64,000 bases of DNA from Actinomadura rudentiformis (GTDB lineage: Bacteria; Actinomycetota; Actinomycetes; Streptosporangiales; Streptosporangiaceae). Position 1 is the first letter of the stretch. Each line of letters begins with the position of its first letter. Below are positions 34,273 through 43,056 of this stretch, in pieces. The notes under the pieces are model-generated. The model was not told the origin of the DNA and ran no database searches. It saw nothing but the letters and a program-made list of their open reading frames with translations. The stretch lies in NCBI RefSeq assembly GCF_008923185.1, contig NZ_WBMT01000004.1:62001-126000 (forward strand), given 5' to 3'. The position numbers and the translations under genes were made by a program.

Positions 34273-34409
34273 GCATCACTATCCACCACACCCGTCTCAT
34301 CCGATGCCAATCGGAACCGATCCCGCCTTCCGCCTCCCCTTTTGGCCCCCTAAGGTTGTGGTGAAGCCGCCCGGGCACGGCCCGGCCGATCCCCCGGGAA
34401 GGGAACACC

Positions 34410-34796
34410 ATGGCCCTGCTCAAGCAGGTCGACTGGAACGGCAACGAGGCCCCCTACACCGCGATGGACCTCGCCCGCCACGAGCAGCGGGTCGCACGGG
34501 TCCGGGCGGAGGTCGGTGAGCTCCGGTCCGCGGTGCACGCCATGCGTGCCCAAGGCGGGGCGTTCCTGGACGAGGTCGCCGCCTTCCTGGACCGCGAGAC
34601 CCAGCTGCTGGAGCGCGCGAACGAGGCCGACGGGACAGTTGACCTGGGCTGGAAGGACGACACCCCGGAGCGGGACGGCTACGTTCCCACCAGCGCGCGC
34701 AGCGCCCTGCTCATCACCCGCGCCTTCACCCAACAGACCGGTAAGGCCGCCGACACCGACCGCACCCAAGAAGCCGGGGACGCCGGGCGTGGCTGA
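34410..34796 (+). CDS. small hypothetical protein with helical coiled-coil segment
   Basis: 128 aa from ATG 34410. Residues about 22-70 are an amphipathic helix run (ARHEQRVARVRAEVGELRSA, then VHAMRAQGGAFLDEVAAFLD). Its stop codon overlaps the GTG start of the serine recombinase by 8 bp, so the pair is translationally coupled. Probably an accessory factor for that recombinase (inference); no known family. Confidence 0.6.
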   Translation: MALLKQVDWNGNEAPYTAMDLARHEQRVARVRAEVGELRSAVHAMRAQGGAFLDEVAAFLDRETQLLERANEADGTVDLGWKDDTPERDGYVPTSARSALLITRAFTQQTGKAADTDRTQEAGDAGRG

Positions 34797-35721
34797 CTTG
34801 GTCTACCTGCGGCACTCCACCGACAAACAGACCGACGCCCGCCAACGGCACGCCCTGGCCGCGCTACTGGCCGCCGGCGCCCCCGTCTATGAGGACCCCG
34901 CCACCTCCAGCCGCCAGCTCTCCCTGGACCGCGCGGGCTTCACCGAGCTCCTGCACGAGGCCGCCGTCGGCGACACCATCCGCATCGCCGACGCCGCCCG
35001 CCTGTTCCGCTCGGTCGCCGACATCCTCGCCCTGCGACCGGTGCTCATCCGCCGCGGCCTGCACCTGCGGGTCGAGTCCGGACTGCTGTCGGGCATCGAC
35101 CTGACCTCAGACGACCCCGGCACCAAGATGATGGTCTCGATCCTGGCCTCGGTGCTGGAGTTCCAGCGCGACATGATCAGCGAGAACACCCGCGAAGGCG
35201 TCGCCGCCGCCCAGGCCTCCGGCAAGACCCTCGGCCGCCCCGCCGCCATCGACCCCGGCCAGGCGGCCGCCATCGTGACGGCCTACCGGGACGGCACCGC
35301 CGTCAAAGCCCTCGCCCGCCGACACCAGGTCGCCCCCAAGACCATCCGCCGCGTCCTGGACGCCGCCCGCGCCCGCGAACTGCCCGACCAACTCGACGCA
35401 CCCCCGGCCACCCCCAGCTCCCAGCACGGCCTACCCACGGCGGACCAGGACGTCGTACTCGACCTGCCCGGCCTGCTCGCCGAACACCTGCGCACCGCCG
35501 GCGACGACGCCGTCCGCCAAGCCCTCGCCGCCGGGCGCACCATCCGCCGCGGGCAGGGCCACACGGTCCGCGTCACCGCCCCGCTCGCCCTGCACCGCGC
35601 CGCCCTGCAGCAGAGCGCGGCCCTCGCCGCCGAGGCAGCTGGCCCGGTAGCGCGCAAGGCTCACCGGGCGTACGCCGCACGCATCACAGCCGCCGACCAG
35701 CAGCCGCAGCCAGACAACTGA
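34789..35721 (+). CDS. serine recombinase with long C-terminal extension
   Basis: 310 aa from GTG 34789. Nucleophile region VYLRHSTDKQTDARQR (Ser10), TIRIADAARLFRSVADIL, and E-helix MVSILASVLEFQRDMISENT. The HTH at about 160-185 is TAVKALARRHQVAPKTIRRV. The last about 110 residues are an extra Ala/Arg-rich helical part (QQSAALAAEAAGPVARKAHR) not part of a typical small resolvase. The upstream gene overlaps it. Seems intact. Invertase or resolvase; its recombination sites are not identified. Confidence 0.8.
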   Translation: MADLVYLRHSTDKQTDARQRHALAALLAAGAPVYEDPATSSRQLSLDRAGFTELLHEAAVGDTIRIADAARLFRSVADILALRPVLIRRGLHLRVESGLLSGIDLTSDDPGTKMMVSILASVLEFQRDMISENTREGVAAAQASGKTLGRPAAIDPGQAAAIVTAYRDGTAVKALARRHQVAPKTIRRVLDAARARELPDQLDAPPATPSSQHGLPTADQDVVLDLPGLLAEHLRTAGDDAVRQALAAGRTIRRGQGHTVRVTAPLALHRAALQQSAALAAEAAGPVARKAHRAYAARITAADQQPQPDN

Positions 35722-35816
35722 CCAGCCAATAGACCCGAGGACACGCAGGTCCGGCCTATGTCTCGCTGGACTCGGCGACTGCTAGCAGGTCTCGTTTGCG
35801 GCCCATGACACGACCG

Positions 35817-36761
35817 TTAACGGCACCCGTACCTCGGTAGACCCCTGGTAGAGGGGCCCGGTCGAGGTGTTCCAGGATCTGCCAGGGTGTGGATGATGCC
35901 GCGGATGATGCCGATGGCGTCGGTTTCGATTCGAGCGATCTGCTGGTGGTGGCGGTGCGGCTGAAGCGGTGGTATCGAGGGTGGCCGTAGTTCGTGGTGG
36001 GCCAGGTCGCAGATGATCTGGGTCAGGCGGCGGACGGTTTGGGCCAGCCAGGTGCGGCCACAGATCGGGGCGCGTTTGACCCAGAAGAACCGGTCATACA
36101 GGTCCTGCTCGGACTGGTTGGGCCCGAGTCCGGGCAGCCGCCCCGAACGCTGCAGCAGTGAGGCGCCGTCGGGCACCAGCCGTTGAGCGATGGCGAAGTG
36201 GACCTGCTGGCTGATCTGGTAAGCGGTGATGATCCGGTCGGTCTCGGTAGTGCGGTCAAGCTTGTGCAGCCGGCGCAGAGCGACGCTGACCGTGGGATAG
36301 TCAGCGGCCCATTCGGCAGTGAAGGAGGGGTGGCACGCCTGTAGTCGCGGCCGAGCGGTGGCCTCGTACTGTTCGGGGGTGCAGCTGCCGATGTAGAGGA
36401 ACAGCACGCTGTAGCCCTCCTGCAGTTGCACCGCACGGTCGGCCAGTTCGAGGGTCGGTTCGGTGAGGAACCGGTGCAGAGTGGCGCCCAACTGCTGCCA
36501 GAGTGGGAAGGCTGCCTGCTGCCCTGTCCGCAGCCGGTACCACAGCCGGGCGTCGGGATCGGCGGGCGGCGCCAGTCGCTGCATGCCGGCACCGGCGGCC
36601 GCCTGTTCCACGAGGTCCAAGTCGTGGTCGATCGGCTGCGGACAGGGCGCCGGCGACGAGCATGACGCCGCGGTGGCGCCCAAGCGCGGCAGGGCACGCG
36701 GCAGAACAAGCCGGTCCACGGTCCCCTTCACCGGAGCCGTGGGGATGGGCACGCATCGCAT
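35817..36761 (-). CDS. conserved hypothetical protein, partner of the EF-hand gene
   Basis: 314 aa from ATG 36761, 17 bp after the EF-hand stop and in the same direction, so probably in its operon. Mostly helical, with LWYRLRTGQQAAFPLWQQL and QEGYSVLFLYIGSCTPEQYE as hydrophobic blocks, and HHELRPPSIPPLQPHRHHQQ (His-rich) near the end. I do not recognise the family; no signal peptide or clear membrane span. Confidence 0.55.
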   Translation of the reverse strand: MRCVPIPTAPVKGTVDRLVLPRALPRLGATAASCSSPAPCPQPIDHDLDLVEQAAAGAGMQRLAPPADPDARLWYRLRTGQQAAFPLWQQLGATLHRFLTEPTLELADRAVQLQEGYSVLFLYIGSCTPEQYEATARPRLQACHPSFTAEWAADYPTVSVALRRLHKLDRTTETDRIITAYQISQQVHFAIAQRLVPDGASLLQRSGRLPGLGPNQSEQDLYDRFFWVKRAPICGRTWLAQTVRRLTQIICDLAHHELRPPSIPPLQPHRHHQQIARIETDAIGIIRGIIHTLADPGTPRPGPSTRGLPRYGCR

Positions 36762-36778
36762 GGGGTTCAGGAGAACCG

Positions 36779-37288
36779 TCAGTTCTGGGCAGCCGGGTTG
36801 GAATTGGTGTAGAAGTCCTCCAGCATCGCCACGAACTGCTCGATGGTGATCGCGCCGTCCCCGTCGCTGTCCAGAGTCTGGAAGAAGTCGGAGTAGTCGG
36901 CGGCGTTGAAGCCGACCGCGCACAGTAGCGCGATGAACTCCTGCTTGCTGATCTGGCCGTCGTTGTCGGTGTCTGCGAGGGCGGCGATCGACTTGGCCAG
37001 CGGCTGGACGTGGGCGGTGAACGAGCCGGGGCCGAAGGAACGGCGGGCGTATTCGTCGAAACTGATTTTTGCGTCGTGGTCGGAGTCGGCCTCGGCGGCC
37101 AGGCCGGCCCAGAACCGCAGATGGCCGTCCAGGACCGCCTGGGCCTTGGCCGACCCCTCCTGCTGTCCCATCACGCGCGTCACCCGGCGGGCCATCCGCT
37201 CGAAGTCCGCCCGCTGCAGGTAGCCGTTGGCGTCGCTGTCGAAGACGATGAAGGAGTTCTTGAGTCGAGCCTGGACGTGGGGGTTCAT
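36779..37288 (-). CDS. EF-hand calcium-binding protein (calerythrin-like)
   Basis: 169 aa with four EF-hand loops at about 17-28 (DSDANGYLQRAD), 68-79 (DSDHDAKISFDE), 106-117 (DTDNDGQISKQE) and 140-151 (DSDGDGAITIEQ). Such four-EF-hand proteins in actinomycetes resemble calerythrin and may buffer or sense Ca2+. Loops 1, 3 and 4 look canonical; loop 2 has Ala at the turn. First gene of a two-gene operon with the unknown 35817-36761 product. Confidence 0.85.
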   Translation of the reverse strand: MNPHVQARLKNSFIVFDSDANGYLQRADFERMARRVTRVMGQQEGSAKAQAVLDGHLRFWAGLAAEADSDHDAKISFDEYARRSFGPGSFTAHVQPLAKSIAALADTDNDGQISKQEFIALLCAVGFNAADYSDFFQTLDSDGDGAITIEQFVAMLEDFYTNSNPAAQN

Positions 37289-37546
37289 GCGGAGGCTTCT
37301 CCCTTGCGTCGGGTGCTTGATGGCAGGCCTGGACGCCTGGACGGCCAGACCTTCTCCGACTCGCTCTCAGCATTCACTGGCCGCATCGCTAACACACACT
37401 CAGATACCCGTGCACCTTCGCCATTCGTCACGCTTCGCCGCCAGAACACTATTACGGTACGTAATCGAGCATTAACTGGTGGGAGGTTGCCGAGTTCCCG
37501 GGTGAGTGCGGCCCGGCTGCTGTCTCCTTCGGTCGGGATTAGACGG

Positions 37547-39160
37547 TTATGCGAATTCCCGGGCTCGCTGCCGGGCCGCCGTGCTGACCGCGTTATGCGG
37601 GCTCGTCTCGGCGAGTTCGTCGAGCAGTTCCCTCGCGCACGCAGTGCCGATCCTCGCGATCGCTTCGACCGCCTTCACCGCGCGGGCCCGGGCGCCCCGG
37701 TCCGCCCAGCCGGGGATCAGGGCGGCCAGGTCGCGAGCCGTACGGTCGTCGCCGAGCCACCCGAGGGCGGGCAGCACCCACGGGTCACCGTGCAGGAACA
37801 GCGCCCAGCCGAGGTCGGCGAGCGAGCGCCGGTCACAGGCGTCCCGGACGGCCTCCAGCCGCTCATCCGGCTTCTTCGCCAGCGTGATGAGTCGCTTGGT
37901 CGCCGCCTCAGGCAGGGCACGCCCGGTGTCGGCGATCAACACCTGAGGCAGGCCGTCCGGGTCGGCGTAATCGGGAAGCCGGGCGGCCCTGCCCGGCTCG
38001 GTCAGCACCGCCGGCACCTGGCTGGCAGGTGCGTCCGGGACGCGGGTCCGGGTGGAGGGTCCCGCCAGTTCGGGGTGGGCCTTGAGATGCAGGTGCAGCA
38101 GACCGGCGGCGAGGAGGGCACTGGTCGAGTCGCTCCCGGCCACCTTGGACAACACCCGGACGGCGCGTACCGGGAAGCGTTCCATCGCCGCGCGCAGATG
38201 CGTGCGAGCGTGCTCGCGGTCGTAGCGCTCCAGGAGCAGTTCGAACGCCTCGTCGCTCGGCAGCAGCGAGATCAGCTGGACCAGCGGCTCCAGCCAGAGC
38301 TTGTAGACCTTGATCCGGTCCCACGCGCTGACCAGCACAGGAGCGATGGCGGGGCCGACGCCGTCGGCCATCGTCGCGCGCAGGCCGAACGAGTACGCCC
38401 CGAAGTCAGAGTCCTCCAGGCGCCATTCGCCGAGCAGCTCCAGGTGCCGCGGCGTGCCGATCGAGGCCCACAGCAGACTGCGGTAGGCGCGCTCACCTCC
38501 CCATTCGTCGTCGGGCGGCTCGACGCAGCACTCATCGACCCAGTCATGCCGGGTCGGGACCAGGTAGGAGGCGACCATCCGCTGCGCCCGCGTCCGGCGG
38601 TGGGCCGACAGCCGTCCCACCGCCCGCTCGTACTCCGCGTCGCTCCCAAAGGCCAGCAGGCCCCGGACGCGCCGCAGGCTCACCGAGTCGACCAGCCGGA
38701 GGGAGTCAAGGGGGCTCAGCTCGTTCGACGAGGCGATCGCGGCCAGCTCCGCGAGCGCGCAGGCGGCGAAGGCGGGCCCGCGTTCCACGACCCAGCCATC
38801 GGTGAAGATCCGCGTGGTGTCGTACCCCTGGCGCACTCGTTCGACGATCGACAGGATTGCCGCGGCCCCGGCCGGGTCGTCCACGCCGCCGAGATAGTCG
38901 CGCGCCTGCGCGACCATCGCCGCATCGCTCTTGCGGTGGGACAGCGCCGACTCGATGGGGCCACGATGATCCTTGATCAGCCTCGCGAGGGCGTCGGCTG
39001 CACCGGCGTCGACCGTGTCACCGGGGTCGATCGCGCCCACCGACCTGTCGGTGACGCCGGTCGCCGGGGGCTGTGCGCCACCACGACGCGGGTGCAGGTC
39101 TTCTCGCAGCGAGTCCGGCAGGACCAGAAGGTCCTCCTCCGGAGGGAAATGATCATCCAT
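37547..39160 (-). CDS. DUF4132-like helical-repeat protein
   Basis: 537 aa from ATG 39160 (the longer frame to 39214 has no RBS). The C-terminal half has alpha-helical repeats: EAATKRLITLAKKPDERLEA, RRSLADLGWALFLHGDP and ALGWLGDDRTARDLAALIPG, the pattern of DUF4132/WGR-associated proteins, in which HEAT-like repeats precede the DUF. Full members are often 800-1200 aa; this one stops after the repeats, so it may be truncated. Function unknown; some members sit beside MoxR/VWA genes, but none is here. Confidence 0.65.
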   Translation of the reverse strand: MDDHFPPEEDLLVLPDSLREDLHPRRGGAQPPATGVTDRSVGAIDPGDTVDAGAADALARLIKDHRGPIESALSHRKSDAAMVAQARDYLGGVDDPAGAAAILSIVERVRQGYDTTRIFTDGWVVERGPAFAACALAELAAIASSNELSPLDSLRLVDSVSLRRVRGLLAFGSDAEYERAVGRLSAHRRTRAQRMVASYLVPTRHDWVDECCVEPPDDEWGGERAYRSLLWASIGTPRHLELLGEWRLEDSDFGAYSFGLRATMADGVGPAIAPVLVSAWDRIKVYKLWLEPLVQLISLLPSDEAFELLLERYDREHARTHLRAAMERFPVRAVRVLSKVAGSDSTSALLAAGLLHLHLKAHPELAGPSTRTRVPDAPASQVPAVLTEPGRAARLPDYADPDGLPQVLIADTGRALPEAATKRLITLAKKPDERLEAVRDACDRRSLADLGWALFLHGDPWVLPALGWLGDDRTARDLAALIPGWADRGARARAVKAVEAIARIGTACARELLDELAETSPHNAVSTAARQRAREFA

Positions 39161-39222
39161 GGCGGAGCACCCTAGTGCTCGTTGAGACATTGCACCGGGG
39201 ATGCGACCGCCCACCTGAACCG

Positions 39223-39346
39223 CCGTCCCGAAAGCGCTCGAATACGGGACGGCCTCGAACCCGGGACGGTCGCCCGGGTCGAGGCGTCCCTCAACCCGTC
39301 CCGGAACCCACCTCCGGTGATTGTTTCGGGACGGTTGGCGGGACGA
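39223..39346. repeat. cluster of CGGGACGG/CCGTCCCG motifs
   Basis: The 8-mer occurs five times exactly or in reverse complement at 39223, 39245, 39262, 39296 and 39327, with a near copy CGGGACGA at 39339. The block sits directly before the resolvase stub (39354). Likely recombinase/resolvase binding subsites. Confidence 0.65.
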
Positions 39347-39353
39347 TCAGGGG

Positions 39354-39620
39354 ATGCAGCCCGCCGCACCAGCCGCGGCCGTCTACACCAACACCGTCCG
39401 CATCGGCTACGCCCGCGTCTCCGGACGGATGCAAGATCACCAGATGCAGCTGGACGCCCTGGCCGCAGCCGACTGCCGCGAGGTGATCGTGGAGACCGCC
39501 AGCACCCGCGGCGGTCGGCCGAAACTCCGCGTCACCCTGGACACGCTCAGACCAGGCGACACCCTGGTGATCTACAAGCCGGACCGCATCGCCCGGTCAA
39601 TGAAGGAGCTCCTGGCACCT
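39354..39620 (+). pseudogene. N-terminal stub of a serine recombinase
   Basis: MQPAAPAAAVYTNTVRIGYA then RVSGRMQDHQMQLDALAAAD, ETASTRGGRPKLRVTLDTLR, PGDTLVIYKPDRIARSMKEL. The nucleophile segment reads YARVSG with Ser present. Homology stops at ~39620, in the middle of the catalytic domain. It follows a cluster of CGGGACGG motifs. Confidence 0.75.
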
Positions 39621-39921
39621 TGTTCGGCCACACCCACCACGGGTGTGCCAGCCGCCGGTCGGGTGCCGTCCGCGGCGGGCTGTACCACACCGGCAACGTC
39701 CTGCCCGGGCCGCCACCCGGCCGGGCGTGCCTTCAGCAGCGCGAGTTCGCCGCGTTGATCGAGAAGGCGCGGACTCCGACAACCGCCTGCCCGGACCGTG
39801 GCGTCGGTTCCGGCGCCTCACTGAACATGACTCTCGCTGGTGCTTCCGGTGCATTGTGAACCGCGAGCAATGGTCGACCTTTCACATTTCTCGTCTGGGA
39901 TGCGGGCTGAAAGCAAGGCGG
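39621..39921. other. gene-free stretch
   Basis: 300 bp after the resolvase stub and before the convergent sigma-factor gene. No frame carries a recognisable domain. Confidence 0.4.
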
Positions 39922-40935
39922 TCAGTTGCAGGGAAGGGACCGCGGGAGCCCGAACCACGGAAGGACGCTGTTGTCGAAACGGGTCACGGCGCTGATACGA
40001 CCGCCGGCCAAGGTGAGGACCACGAGCCCCGTCCCACGCCGGATGCCATCGCTGCCCGAGCGCAGATAAGTACCGAATGCCGGTTGGCCGTTCGCGCGCG
40101 TAGGCACCAGGTGGTACTTCCGGTTGGCGCTCATGAGCGCGGCGTAGAACCCGGCGACGGCGTCGCGGCCGAGGTACTCAAGCGGCATCGGCGGCATGGA
40201 GACGCGAGCGTCGTCGGTGAGCAGGCCGACCAGGGCGTCGACGTCGCCGGATTCGTAGGCCCGGGCGAACTTCGCCACAAGTGCCTCTTCGGCCGGCGAA
40301 GCAGGCGCAGGTGGTGAATCGTCCATCCCGCTCGGCGGGATTCGCCGGTGCAGCGTGGCGCGTGCCCGTTTGAGCGCGCTGTGGACCGAATCGACGGAGG
40401 AGTCGAGCATGTCGGCGACCTCGGTCGCCGGGTAGCCGAGCACCTCGCGCAAGATCAGGACGGCACGTTGGCGTGCTGGCAGGATCTGCAGCGCAGTGAC
40501 GAACGCCAGCGAGATGGACTCTTTCTGTTCATAGCGTGCTTCCGGTCCGAGCGGCGCGGCGATCGCGCCGTCGAGGAGAGCGTCAGGGTACGGCTCCAGC
40601 CACACGACTTCGCCGAGCCGGCTCGGCTCCGGCGGTTCGATCTTGGGCACATCCCACTCCTTTGCCGGGCGACGGCTGGCCGAGCGAATCGCGTTGAGGC
40701 ACTGGTTCGTGGCGATCCGGTACAGCCAGGTGCGGATCGAGGCACGCCCGTCGAACCGGTCGAGTGCCCGCCACGCCGCGAGCAGCGTGTCTTGCAAAGC
40801 GTCCTCGGCGTCTTGGAACGAGCCGAGCAGCCGGTAGCAATGCATGTGCAACTCCCGGCGATGTGGCTCGGTCAGCTGCCGGAACGCCTCGCCATCGCCG
40901 GTCCGCGCCCTCGCGATCAGCTCGCTCGCTGTCAC
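39922..40935 (-). CDS. ECF sigma factor with SnoaL-like C-terminal domain (SigG-like)
   Basis: 337 aa from GTG 40935. Sigma2 at about 8-75 (DAEDALQDTLLAAWRALDRF), sigma4 at about 140-195 (GYPATEVADMLDSSVDSVHS), with linker WLEPYPD typical of SigG-like ECFs. A SnoaL-like domain of about 120 residues (ARAYESGDVDALVGLLTDDA) follows, as in ECF41/SigG groups, where it modulates activity. No anti-sigma gene adjacent. It is divergent from an SDR operon at 41090, its likely target. Confidence 0.85.
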   Translation of the reverse strand: MTASELIARARTGDGEAFRQLTEPHRRELHMHCYRLLGSFQDAEDALQDTLLAAWRALDRFDGRASIRTWLYRIATNQCLNAIRSASRRPAKEWDVPKIEPPEPSRLGEVVWLEPYPDALLDGAIAAPLGPEARYEQKESISLAFVTALQILPARQRAVLILREVLGYPATEVADMLDSSVDSVHSALKRARATLHRRIPPSGMDDSPPAPASPAEEALVAKFARAYESGDVDALVGLLTDDARVSMPPMPLEYLGRDAVAGFYAALMSANRKYHLVPTRANGQPAFGTYLRSGSDGIRRGTGLVVLTLAGGRISAVTRFDNSVLPWFGLPRSLPCN

Positions 40936-41089
40936 GTCTCATCACCCCACCTGGTGTCAGTTCTTGCCAGCCCTTCTCCGGTACTGACACCGGGCAGGCC
41001 GAGAACTGGGCGCGCCACGCCCGCCCAATTCCTCCACAGCGTGGTGTCTGCACCATCGACAGCTCGATTCCACCTCATGAGGAGCACAC

Positions 41090-41812
41090 ATGACCCTCAC
41101 GGACAAGACAGTCCTGGTCACCGGAGCCAACCGCGGCATCGGAAGGGCGCTGGTCGAGGAGGCGCTGAGTAGGGGCGCCGAACGGGTCTACGCCGGCACA
41201 CGGCAGGCCCTGAATCCTACGGATGAGCGCGTCACGCCCCTGGTCCTGGACCTGACGGATGCCGCCCAGATCAACCTCGCCGCCGAGACCGTTGATTCGC
41301 TCGACGTCCTGATCAACAACGCGGGCGTCTACGGCTATGAAGACCTGGCCGATCGAGCTGCCCTCGAACAGCATCTCGCGGTCAACCTCTTCGGCCCCTA
41401 CGCCGTCACGCAGGCCTTCCTGCCCCGGCTTATCGAGTCACAAGGCGCGATCGTCAACATGCTGTCATTGGCTGCGGTGGCTGCCCTGCCCATCAGCCCT
41501 GCGTACTCGATCTCCAAGGCGGCTGCCTTCTCGTTGACGCAGTCGCTGCGTGCCACTCTCGCCGGCCAGAACGTGGACGTCCACGCCGTACTGCCCGGTC
41601 CCGTGGACACCGACATGGTGCGCGACCTCGAGATCCCGAAGACGTCACCGCAGTCGGTAGCCGCAGCCATCCTCGACGCGCTGGACAAGGGAGAGGACGA
41701 GATCTTCCCCGATCCCTTCTCACAGGCGCTTGCCGATAGCTGGAACAGAGGGGCGGTCAAGGCGCTCGAACGTCAGAACGCGGCGCTCGTCGGCGACGCC
41801 CAGAACCAGTAG
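41090..41812 (+). CDS. short-chain dehydrogenase/reductase
   Basis: 240 aa, classical SDR: TGANRGIG (11-18), NNAGVYG, Ser in NMLSLAA, YSISK as catalytic pair, and PGPVDTDM. NAD(P)-dependent oxidoreductase. First gene of a three-gene operon (SDR, SDR-like, VOC protein; gaps 15 and 17 bp) divergent from the ECF sigma factor. RBS ATGAGGAG before ATG. Confidence 0.9.
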   Translation: MTLTDKTVLVTGANRGIGRALVEEALSRGAERVYAGTRQALNPTDERVTPLVLDLTDAAQINLAAETVDSLDVLINNAGVYGYEDLADRAALEQHLAVNLFGPYAVTQAFLPRLIESQGAIVNMLSLAAVAALPISPAYSISKAAAFSLTQSLRATLAGQNVDVHAVLPGPVDTDMVRDLEIPKTSPQSVAAAILDALDKGEDEIFPDPFSQALADSWNRGAVKALERQNAALVGDAQNQ

Positions 41813-41827
41813 TGGAAGGGCATACCA

Positions 41828-42631
41828 ATGAGTACGAGTCTGCTGCTCCAGAACAAGACGGCCGTGATCTACGGAGCCGGCGGCGCCATCGGTCACGCCG
41901 TCGCCAGAACCTTCGCACGCGAAGGGGCACGCCTCTTTCTCACAGGGCGCACCCTGTCGAAGGCGGAGGTACTGGCCAAGGAGATCGTCGCCGACGGCGG
42001 CGTGGCCGAGGCCGCGCAGGTCAACGCGCTCGACGAGAACGCCGTGGCCGAGCACCTCGACACGGTGATCGAGAAGGCGGGCGGCGTCGACATCTCGTTC
42101 AACGCCGTCGGGCTCCGCAACACCACGCTGCAGGGCGTTCCGCTGGTCGATCTCGACGTCGAGGAGTTCATGCGACCCGTCAACGAGCACGTGCGCGCCA
42201 ACTTCTTGACCGCACGCCTTGCCGGCCGGCACATGGTCGCCAACGGCGCGGGCGTGATCATGACCGTGACCTCGCTTCCCTCCCGGATCGCCAATCCCCT
42301 CATGGGTGGCGTCGCCTTGGCCATGGCAGCCGAGGAAGCCCTGATCAGGGACCTCTCCGTCGAACTCGCGCCGTACGGCGTACGCGTGGCCGGCGTCCGG
42401 ACCCAGGCCATGCCCGACAGCGGCACGATCGAAGAGGTCTTCGGCATCCACGCCAAGGCCCACGGGATCACTCGCGAACAGTTCCAGGCCATGGTTGCCG
42501 AGCGGACACACCGCAAACGCCTGCCGAGCCTCCAGGAAATGGCCGAGGTCGTCACGTTCATCGCCTCGGACCGGGCCGCCGGTATCGCCGGAACCATGGC
42601 CAACATGAGCCTCGGAGCCATCCCCGACTAA
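41828..42631 (+). CDS. SDR-fold protein without the classical YxxxK
   Basis: 267 aa. Has GAGGAIG (17-23) and the rest of the fold, but at the YxxxK position it reads MGGVALAMAAEEAL, with no Tyr or Lys, and NNAG is replaced by NAVGLRN. Similar atypical enzymes may act as enoyl-reductase-like or non-catalytic SDRs. Immediately after the 41090 SDR (15-bp gap) and before the VOC gene. Confidence 0.85.
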   Translation: MSTSLLLQNKTAVIYGAGGAIGHAVARTFAREGARLFLTGRTLSKAEVLAKEIVADGGVAEAAQVNALDENAVAEHLDTVIEKAGGVDISFNAVGLRNTTLQGVPLVDLDVEEFMRPVNEHVRANFLTARLAGRHMVANGAGVIMTVTSLPSRIANPLMGGVALAMAAEEALIRDLSVELAPYGVRVAGVRTQAMPDSGTIEEVFGIHAKAHGITREQFQAMVAERTHRKRLPSLQEMAEVVTFIASDRAAGIAGTMANMSLGAIPD

Positions 42632-42648
42632 GACGCCGGGAGAACCCC

Positions 42649-43056
42649 ATGGGCCTTAGCAGCAACAGACTGACCGCGATGATCGCGGTCACGGACATGA
42701 CACAGGCGACGGAGTTCTACGAAGGGAAGCTCGGTCTCTCGGCAGCACGGACCGGCGCCGACGGAAGCAAGGTCTACACGTCAGACGGCAGAGAGTCGAT
42801 GATCGTCTACCCCTCTCCGGACCACGCGGGTAGCTCGACCGCGACCCTGGTGAGCTGGAACGTCGACGACGTCGAGCAGACGGTCGACGAGCTGACCTCG
42901 AACGGCGTGACCTTCGAGCAATACGAAGGCGTGCTCGAGAGCGGCTTCGACTACGGGACGGACGAGAAAGGGATCTCACCTCGTGCAGGCGGCGGTAAAG
43001 TCGCCTGGTTTAAGGATCCCGACGGGAACATCTTGTCGATCGAGGGTGATCACTAG
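42649..43056 (+). CDS. VOC/glyoxalase-fold protein
   Basis: 135 aa from ATG 42649. The paired beta-alpha-beta units are visible: AVTDMTQATEFYEGKLGLS and WFKDPDGNILSIE, the latter with the metal-site Glu. Vicinal-oxygen-chelate proteins cover glyoxalase, dioxygenase and resistance functions; the activity is unknown. Third gene of the ECF-linked operon, followed by a 16-bp inverted repeat. Confidence 0.85.
   Translation: MGLSSNRLTAMIAVTDMTQATEFYEGKLGLSAARTGADGSKVYTSDGRESMIVYPSPDHAGSSTATLVSWNVDDVEQTVDELTSNGVTFEQYEGVLESGFDYGTDEKGISPRAGGGKVAWFKDPDGNILSIEGDH

Noticed and set aside
35817..36761. Unknown protein as a terpene cyclase or haem hydroxylase
   Set aside because: No DDxxD/NSE motifs and no recognisable haem motif; left as unknown.
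37010..39175. 721-codon plus-strand open frame
   Set aside because: Runs antisense through the EF-hand and DUF4132-like genes; no domain and Arg/Pro-rich.
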